Assembly: GCA_964353455.1 (NCBI GenBank) | Contig: CAYGWP010000484.1 | Location: forward strand, 1 to 10,822 | DNA length: 10,822 nucleotides | Direction: 5' to 3' | DNA from: CAYGWP01 sp964353455 | GTDB taxonomy: Bacteria; Planctomycetota; Phycisphaerae; FEN-1346 | Shown: piece after piece, positions 6,225-10,822 of the stretch | Layout of the letters: each line of letters starts with the position of its first letter | Position numbering within the stretch: position 1 is the stretch's first letter | The notes under the pieces: generated by a model | Seen by the model: the letters and a program-made list of their open reading frames with translations, nothing else | What the model was told of the DNA's origin: nothing | Database searches by the model: none | Made by a program: the position numbers and the translations under genes

Positions 6225-8435
6225 ATGCGGCGGGAATGGGCGGTGTACGTGCTCCTTGCGGCGGCGGCAATCGCCGTTTATGGGAGAATGTACAACTATG
6301 AATTCATCAACTACGACGACCGGCAGTACGTCCTGGAGAACCCGTACGTCCGGACGGGCCTCACGCCCGAGAGCATCGCATGGGCCTTCACCACGAGGTA
6401 CGAGGCCAACTGGCACCCGCTCACTTGGCTGTCGCACATGCTAGACTGCCAACTGTTCGGCCTCAAGGCGGGGCCGCCGCACCTGGTGAGCCTCGGCCTG
6501 CACATTGCCGCAACCCTGCTCCTGTATGCAGCCCTGAGGCGGATGACCGGGTCCGTGGGCCGGAGCGCCGTCGTCGCGGCCCTCTTCGCCGTCCATCCGC
6601 TGCACGTTCAATCGGTGGCGTGGGTGTCCGAGCGCAAGGACGTCCTCAGCGCCGTCTTCTGGATGCTCACGATGCTGGCCTACGCGCGGTATGCCGCGCG
6701 CCCAAGCGTCGGCCGATACCTGCCGGTCTTCATCTTCCTCGCGCTGGGCCTCATGGCCAAACCGATGCTGGTGACGCTGCCGCTGGTGCTCCTGCTTCTT
6801 GATTTCTGGCCGCTGGGGCGCGTGGGTGCAAAGCACCCATACGTGCTTAGCGTCGGCCATGCCCTCAACCCTCTCCCCTTGCGGGAGAGGGTGGCCGAAG
6901 GCCGGGTGAGGGGTTGCCGCGGATCGCCCCCTCACCCCCAACCCCTCTCCCACGAGGGGAGAGGGGAGAACGGTGCCGCGCCAGACAAGTTCGAGCACCC
7001 ACCCTACACCTCCATCGGGCGGCTGGTGCTTGAGAAGGTCCCGCTGTTTCTGCTGGCGGCCGCCTCAAGCGTGGTCACGTTTATGGTACAGCACGGCGGC
7101 GGGGCGGTACTGCCCGTCAGCCGCGTGTCGCTGGGGATGCGTGCGGCAAACGCCGTCGTATCGTACGTGGAGTACCTTCGGAAGACGTTCTGGCCGAGCG
7201 ACCTGGCGGTGTTCTATCCGCGCCTGACAGAGATTCCGTGGTGGCACGTGGCCGCCGCGGGGGCCGCGCTGGCGGCCGTCACCGCGCTGGCGGTCTGGCA
7301 GTTGCGGCGGCGGCCGTACCTGGCCGTGGGCTGGTTCTGGTACCTGGGGACGCTCGTGCCTGTGATCGGCCTGGTGCAGGTGGGCGAGCAGGCCCTGGCC
7401 GACCGGTACACTTACATTCCACTCATCGGCATCTTCGTGTCGATAGTCTGGGGTGTGGGGGATCTTTGCGCGGGGGCGCGCCTGGGGCGCGCCGCGGCGG
7501 CGGCGGGCGCGGCGGCCGCAGGGGCGTGCCTCATCGTCGCGGCCGTCCAGGTCCGATACTGGGAAAACAACTTCTTGTTATATCAGCATGCTATAGACGT
7601 GGTCCCGGACAACTACCTGGCCCACGGGAACCTCGGCATGGCCCTGGCCGACGATGGGAGACTGGAGGCGGCGGTCGCCGAGTTCGAGCAGGCCGTCGCC
7701 ATCAACCCCGAGTTCGCCGCCGCACACAACAATCTGGGGGCGCACCTTGCGGCCCTGGGCCGCCCGGGCGGGGCCCTCTTCCACCTGCGCGAGGCGGTGC
7801 GGCTGGACCCCGAGAGCGCCATGGGCCGCAGCAACCTGGGGATCGCCCTGAAGGACCGGGGCCTCACGGACGAGGCCATAAGAGAGTTCCGCGAGGCGCT
7901 GCGGCTGGACCCGGAACACGCGAGGGCGCACGTCAACCTCGGCCTCATCCTGACGAACCGCGGGCAGACGGCCGAGGCCATGGAGCACCTGCGGGCGGCC
8001 GTGCGCCTGGAGCCGGACCTGGCGGAGGCACACAACTGTCTGGGGCGGGCGCTGGACCAGGCGGGGAAGTTCGAGGAAGCCGCCGCCGAGTACCGCGAGG
8101 CGATCCGCCTCAGGCCGGACCACGCGTTCGCCCATCATAACCTGGGGCTGGCGATGGCGGCGCTCGGGCGGCGCGAGGAGGCCGTCCGCCTGGCCGAGGC
8201 GGCCTGCCGCCTGACGGCCCGGCGCGAGCCGGCCTGCCTGGCCGCGCTGGCCTCCGCCTACGCCGACGCCGGCCGGTTTGCGGAGGCCGTGGCCGCCGCC
8301 GAGGAGGCCAGGGCGCTGGCCGCAGCACTCGGACGCAGGGACCTTGCCGGCCTGATCGACGGCCGGCTCCCGTTCTACCGCGCAGGCCGGCCGCATCGCG
8401 AGACGCCTGGGCCCCAGTCAAGGAACGTGAAATGA
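6225..8435 (+). CDS. Membrane GT-C (PMT/TMTC-like) glycosyltransferase domain with C-terminal TPR array, copy 1
   Basis: The 736-residue protein has a polytopic N-terminal half (about 5-445, roughly ten membrane segments) and seven TPR units (about 463-705). The first extracytoplasmic loop carries YDDRQYVLENP with the Asp pair D31-D32. Further on are WHPLTWLSHMLDCQLFG, HPLHVQSVAWVSERKDVLS (124-142) and LADRYTYIPLIGIF (391-404). These motifs recur in bacterial TPR proteins related to eukaryotic TMTC O-mannosyltransferases and other GT-C enzymes that use lipid-linked sugars. Sugar donor and acceptor cannot be told. The start has a good GGAGG seven bases upstream; a weak TAAGAT (6192-6197) is the best -10 in the 84-base gap after ahbD. 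Residues about 213-249 are an in-frame insertion from a palindromic repeat, absent from the downstream paralogue. The ATGA overlap with that paralogue implies coupling. Function beyond membrane glycosyltransferase-like is not claimed. Confidence 0.85.
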   Translation: MRREWAVYVLLAAAAIAVYGRMYNYEFINYDDRQYVLENPYVRTGLTPESIAWAFTTRYEANWHPLTWLSHMLDCQLFGLKAGPPHLVSLGLHIAATLLLYAALRRMTGSVGRSAVVAALFAVHPLHVQSVAWVSERKDVLSAVFWMLTMLAYARYAARPSVGRYLPVFIFLALGLMAKPMLVTLPLVLLLLDFWPLGRVGAKHPYVLSVGHALNPLPLRERVAEGRVRGCRGSPPHPQPLSHEGRGENGAAPDKFEHPPYTSIGRLVLEKVPLFLLAAASSVVTFMVQHGGGAVLPVSRVSLGMRAANAVVSYVEYLRKTFWPSDLAVFYPRLTEIPWWHVAAAGAALAAVTALAVWQLRRRPYLAVGWFWYLGTLVPVIGLVQVGEQALADRYTYIPLIGIFVSIVWGVGDLCAGARLGRAAAAAGAAAAGACLIVAAVQVRYWENNFLLYQHAIDVVPDNYLAHGNLGMALADDGRLEAAVAEFEQAVAINPEFAAAHNNLGAHLAALGRPGGALFHLREAVRLDPESAMGRSNLGIALKDRGLTDEAIREFREALRLDPEHARAHVNLGLILTNRGQTAEAMEHLRAAVRLEPDLAEAHNCLGRALDQAGKFEEAAAEYREAIRLRPDHAFAHHNLGLAMAALGRREEAVRLAEAACRLTARREPACLAALASAYADAGRFAEAVAAAEEARALAAALGRRDLAGLIDGRLPFYRAGRPHRETPGPQSRNVK
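6822..6840 (+). repeat. Small hairpin at the paralogue junction (copy 1)
   Basis: TGGGTGC and GCACCCA pair perfectly around an AAA loop; the outermost G-T pair is a wobble. The same hairpin recurs at the equivalent codons of the downstream paralogue (9029-9047). It lies just before the large palindromic insertion. It may simply reflect the Gly-Ala-Lys codons. Confidence 0.4.
6868..6966 (+). repeat. Palindromic dispersed-type repeat embedded in a coding gene
   Basis: Three perfect ten-base-pair hairpins stand in a row. ACCCTCTCCC/GGGAGAGGGT is at 6868-6877 and 6883-6892, GGGTGAGGGG/CCCCTCACCC at 6904-6913 and 6928-6937, and CCCCTCTCCC/GGGAGAGGGG at 6942-6951 and 6957-6966. A short GGCC-GAA-GGCC stem sits at 6893-6903. 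The first and third hairpins are near copies of each other, so the unit is also a larger inverted repeat. Translated, it gives NPLPLRERVAEGRVRG, then PPHPQPLSHEGRGE, the peptide hallmark of a palindromic repeat I know from many unrelated GC-rich genomes, usually between genes. Here it is in frame within the first TPR gene. Confidence 0.85.
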
Positions 8436-10726
8436 AACTAGATATCGTTATTTGTTCAATCCTGGTCGTCATCACCCTTGCCGCGTACCTGCCCATGGGC
8501 CGGAACGACTTCGTCCTATCCGACGACCTGACGGCCGTCGTCGAGAATCCGCAGGTCACCGGCGGCCTCACGTGGCCGGGCCTCCAGTGGGCGTTCACGA
8601 CCAGACTCCTCGGCAACTGGCAGCCGCTGACATGGCTTTCGCTGATGCTCGATTGCCAACTTGCCGGCCCGAACCCGGTCTGGATCCACTTCCACAACCT
8701 CCTGCTGCACGTAATCGGCGCGTTGCTTCTCTACCTTGTGCTGCGGCGGATGACCGGGGCGGCATGGGCGAGCGCGCTGGTGGCGGCCCTCTTTGCCGTG
8801 CACCCGGCCCATGTGGAATCGGTGGCCTGGGCGGCCCAGCGGAAGGACGTCCTCAGCGGGGTCTTCTGGATGCTCACGATGTGGGCGTACCTCCGGTACG
8901 CCGCGCGGCCGAGCATCGGGCGATACGTGCCGGTCTTCATCTTCCTTGCGCTGGGCCTGATGGCCAAGCCTATGCTGGTGACGCTGCCGCTGGTGCTGCT
9001 GCTTCTTGACTTCTGGCCGCTGGGGCGCATGGGTGCAAAGCGCCCATCAGACGACCGCGTGGTCGCCGCGGCGACCACCCTACACTCTATCGGGCGGCTG
9101 GTGCTTGAGAAGGTGCCGCTGTTTGCCCTGGCGGCCGCGGCAAGCGCGGTCGCGCTGCTGGTGCAGGGCGAGGCCGGCGCCCTTGTGTCGCCCGAGGTCA
9201 TATCGCCGGCTTTGCGGCTGGAGTACGCGCCGGTCGCCTATGTGGCGTACGTCGTCAAGATGTTCTACCCCGCCGGGCTGGCGGTCTTCTACTCGTTCCC
9301 CCAGTCGATACCGGTCTGGCAATGGGCGGGGGCGCTGGCGATTCTTGCGGGCATCACCGCCGCGGCCGTCCGGTTTGGCCGGCAGCAGCCGTACCTGGCG
9401 GTCGGGTGGCTGTGGTTCCTCGGAACGCTCGTGCCGGTCATCGGCCTGGTGAAGGTGGGCCTCCAGTCGATGGCAGACCGTTATACATACGTGCCATATA
9501 TTGGCCTGTTCATCATGGTGGCGTGGGGCATCCGGGCCCTGACGGCCGAGTGGCGGCGGAAGGCGCTCTTCCTGGGCGTGCCCGCCGCTGCCGCCGTCCT
9601 CGCGTGCATGGCGCTCACGGCCATGCAGGTGGGGTACTGGACCGACACCATAACCCTATACCGCCACGCCGCTGAAGTGACCGAGGACAACTTCGTCATG
9701 CGGCAGTACCTTGGGGGCGCCCTGGCCGCCCAGGGAGATTTTGCCGAGGCCGCCGCCAACTTCCGCGAGGCCGTCCGCATCAGGCCCGACGTCTGGGTCT
9801 TCCACTCAGACCTGGCCGAGGCCCTGTACCGGCAGGGGCGGGTCGCGGACGCGATCCCAGAGTACCGCGAGGCGGCCCGGCTCCAGCCCGGCTCGTGGGC
9901 GGCCCGCAACAGCCTCGGCAAGTGCCTGGTCATTCAGGGCGCCTGCATCGAGGCGGCGATGGAACTGGAGGCGGCACTGCGAATCAACCCGGACAACGCC
10001 GAGACGCATAACAACCTGGGCGCCGCCTACATCAGCCTCGGCCGCCCGGCGGAGGCGATCAGCCAGTTCGAGCAGGCCCTGCGCATCCAGCCCAACTACG
10101 CGGAGGCCCACACGAACATCGCCGCGGCCCTCATGGGACAAACCAACACCGCCGCCGCCGTCAAGCACCTCCGCGAGGCCCTGAGACTGGAACCCATGAA
10201 CCCAGATGCACACATGAACATGGGCTCGTTCTTCGGCACCAAGGGCAACTTCGTGGAGGCGGCCAAGTGCTTCCGCGACGCGATCCGCCTGAAGCCCGAC
10301 CTCGCGAGGGCACACTATTACCTCGGCAAGACGCTGGCCTCGGGGGGAGACCCGGCCGGGGCCGTCGGCGAGTTCCGTATGGCGGTGCGGCTGAAGTCCG
10401 ACGACCTGCGGTCGTGCCTGGACCTGGCGTGGCTCCGGGCGACGCACCCTGACCCGCGGATCCGCGACGCCCGCGAGGCCGTCGCCGCGGCCGAACAGGC
10501 GTTCCGCCTTGCCGGGCAGCGCGAGCCCGGCTGCCTCGACGTGCTGGGCGCAGCCTATGCCGAGGCGGGGAGGTACCCCGAGGCCGCCAACGTCGCCGAA
10601 GCCGCCATCGCGCTGGCCGAGAGCCAGGGCCGAAAAGACCTGGCCGACCGTTTCCGCCAGCGAGAGAAACTCTACCGCGCAAACCAGCCGTACCGCGAAC
10701 CGCAACAGCCGCCGCCGACCAAGTAA
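8432..10726 (+). CDS. Membrane GT-C (PMT/TMTC-like) glycosyltransferase domain with C-terminal TPR array, copy 2
   Basis: The 764-residue paralogue of the preceding gene overlaps its stop by ATGA and has its own AAGGA seven bases before the ATG. It has the same plan: a first membrane helix, a loop with SDDLTAVVENP (Asp pair D31-D32), NWQPLTWLSLMLDCQL, HPAHVESVAWAAQRKDVLS, WPLGRMGAK, SMADRYTYVPYIGLF, then TPRs from about 415. Seven canonical TPR units are followed by a degenerate one with LAWLRATHPDPRIRDAREAV and a closing unit (CLDVLGAAYAEAGRYPEA). That LAW-x-ATHPDP module is one I associate with planctomycete and related TPR proteins; the upstream copy lacks it. The two proteins could act as a pair in one membrane complex or have diverged in acceptor specificity; neither is shown. 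Where copy 1 carries the palindromic insertion, this copy has a plain 15-residue linker. No named function is assigned. Confidence 0.86.
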   Translation: MKLDIVICSILVVITLAAYLPMGRNDFVLSDDLTAVVENPQVTGGLTWPGLQWAFTTRLLGNWQPLTWLSLMLDCQLAGPNPVWIHFHNLLLHVIGALLLYLVLRRMTGAAWASALVAALFAVHPAHVESVAWAAQRKDVLSGVFWMLTMWAYLRYAARPSIGRYVPVFIFLALGLMAKPMLVTLPLVLLLLDFWPLGRMGAKRPSDDRVVAAATTLHSIGRLVLEKVPLFALAAAASAVALLVQGEAGALVSPEVISPALRLEYAPVAYVAYVVKMFYPAGLAVFYSFPQSIPVWQWAGALAILAGITAAAVRFGRQQPYLAVGWLWFLGTLVPVIGLVKVGLQSMADRYTYVPYIGLFIMVAWGIRALTAEWRRKALFLGVPAAAAVLACMALTAMQVGYWTDTITLYRHAAEVTEDNFVMRQYLGGALAAQGDFAEAAANFREAVRIRPDVWVFHSDLAEALYRQGRVADAIPEYREAARLQPGSWAARNSLGKCLVIQGACIEAAMELEAALRINPDNAETHNNLGAAYISLGRPAEAISQFEQALRIQPNYAEAHTNIAAALMGQTNTAAAVKHLREALRLEPMNPDAHMNMGSFFGTKGNFVEAAKCFRDAIRLKPDLARAHYYLGKTLASGGDPAGAVGEFRMAVRLKSDDLRSCLDLAWLRATHPDPRIRDAREAVAAAEQAFRLAGQREPGCLDVLGAAYAEAGRYPEAANVAEAAIALAESQGRKDLADRFRQREKLYRANQPYREPQQPPPTK
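9029..9047 (+). repeat. Small hairpin at the paralogue junction (copy 2)
   Basis: ATGGGTGC and GCGCCCAT pair around AAA over eight positions, one being a T-G wobble. This is the counterpart of 6822-6840. In copy 1 the corresponding position is A, which makes a Watson-Crick pair. Confidence 0.4.
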
Positions 10727-10742
10727 TATTCGGACGGGGGGT

Positions 10743-10822
10743 GGCACGGCCACGCTGTGCCGTTGCCCGCCACAGGCGGGCAGGCTGTGGCCGTGGTTGC
10801 CGCCTGGGGAGTGACCACGGCC
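10743..10822 (+). repeat. Multi-stem intergenic palindrome after the TPR genes, possible terminator or dispersed repeat
   Basis: An outer perfect nine-base-pair stem CACGGCCAC/GTGGCCGTG (10745-10753 and 10787-10795) encloses a perfect seven-base-pair hairpin GCCCGCC/GGCGGGC around ACA (10765-10771 and 10775-10781). A competing eight-base-pair stem GGCCGTGG/CCACGGCC joins 10789-10796 to 10815-10822, the last bases of the window. The outer and competing stems share bases, so only one can form at a time. The element starts 16 bases after the stop codon. There is no T tract. It may continue past the window. Confidence 0.65.

Noticed and set aside
6868..6966. CRISPR-like array
   Set aside because: The repeated units are inverted hairpins of different sequence without regular unique spacers, and they lie inside a coding frame.
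7238..8140. Plus-strand Gly/Arg-rich frame inside the first TPR gene
   Set aside because: Out-of-frame shadow of the TPR repeats; the repeated TPR motifs are in the other frame.
1..10822. tRNA, rRNA, phage, defence or insertion-sequence genes
   Set aside because: No cloverleaf with CCA end, rRNA core sequence, integrase, transposase, nuclease or toxin-antitoxin family was recognised on either strand.

Overview
This is a GC-rich, gene-dense bacterial window. It holds seven protein genes that I can support; most other long open frames are antisense or out-of-frame shadows produced by the high GC. The family mix suggests an environmental bacterium with an anaerobic or microaerobic haem economy. 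It combines System II cytochrome c maturation, a siroheme-dependent (Ahb-type) haem pathway, and large membrane glycosyltransferase-like proteins with TPR tails. A planctomycete of the Phycisphaerae type fits best, mainly because of the TPR-tail module in the second large protein. Deltaproteobacteria-like or Omnitrophota-like lineages are not excluded. No rRNA, tRNA or taxonomic marker is present to settle it.

Left part (1-1291, minus strand): resB is followed by the first 58 codons of ccsA, overlapping it by 11 bases. The pair encodes the System II (Ccs/Res) membrane machinery that attaches haem to c-type cytochromes outside the cytoplasmic membrane. A 127-base divergent promoter region (1292-1418) separates it from a plus-strand haem-synthesis block. 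That block contains hemX (CcsA-like membrane protein) and hemA (glutamyl-tRNA reductase, first committed step), then a strong hairpin. After the hairpin come two radical SAM/SPASM enzymes matching AhbC and AhbD, the last two steps from didecarboxysiroheme through Fe-coproporphyrin III to haem b. The window therefore links the first step of tetrapyrrole synthesis, the last steps of the alternative haem route, and haem delivery to cytochromes c.

Right part (6225-10726): two tandem, translationally coupled paralogues of about 740-760 residues. Each has a multi-membrane-segment N-terminal half like the PMT/TMTC class of GT-C glycosyltransferases and a C-terminal TPR array. They share a stretch of unusually high nucleotide identity that suggests recent duplication or gene conversion.

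The least ordinary feature is a set of in-frame insertions in otherwise conserved genes. hemA carries about 40 extra residues with three cysteines. ahbD carries about 30 extra residues encoded by DNA with three successive hairpins. The first TPR gene carries about 44 extra residues, mostly from a GC-rich palindromic element of the dispersed type that reads NPLPLRERVAEGR. A further multi-stem palindrome ends the window. I found no defence system, CRISPR array, transposase or phage gene.
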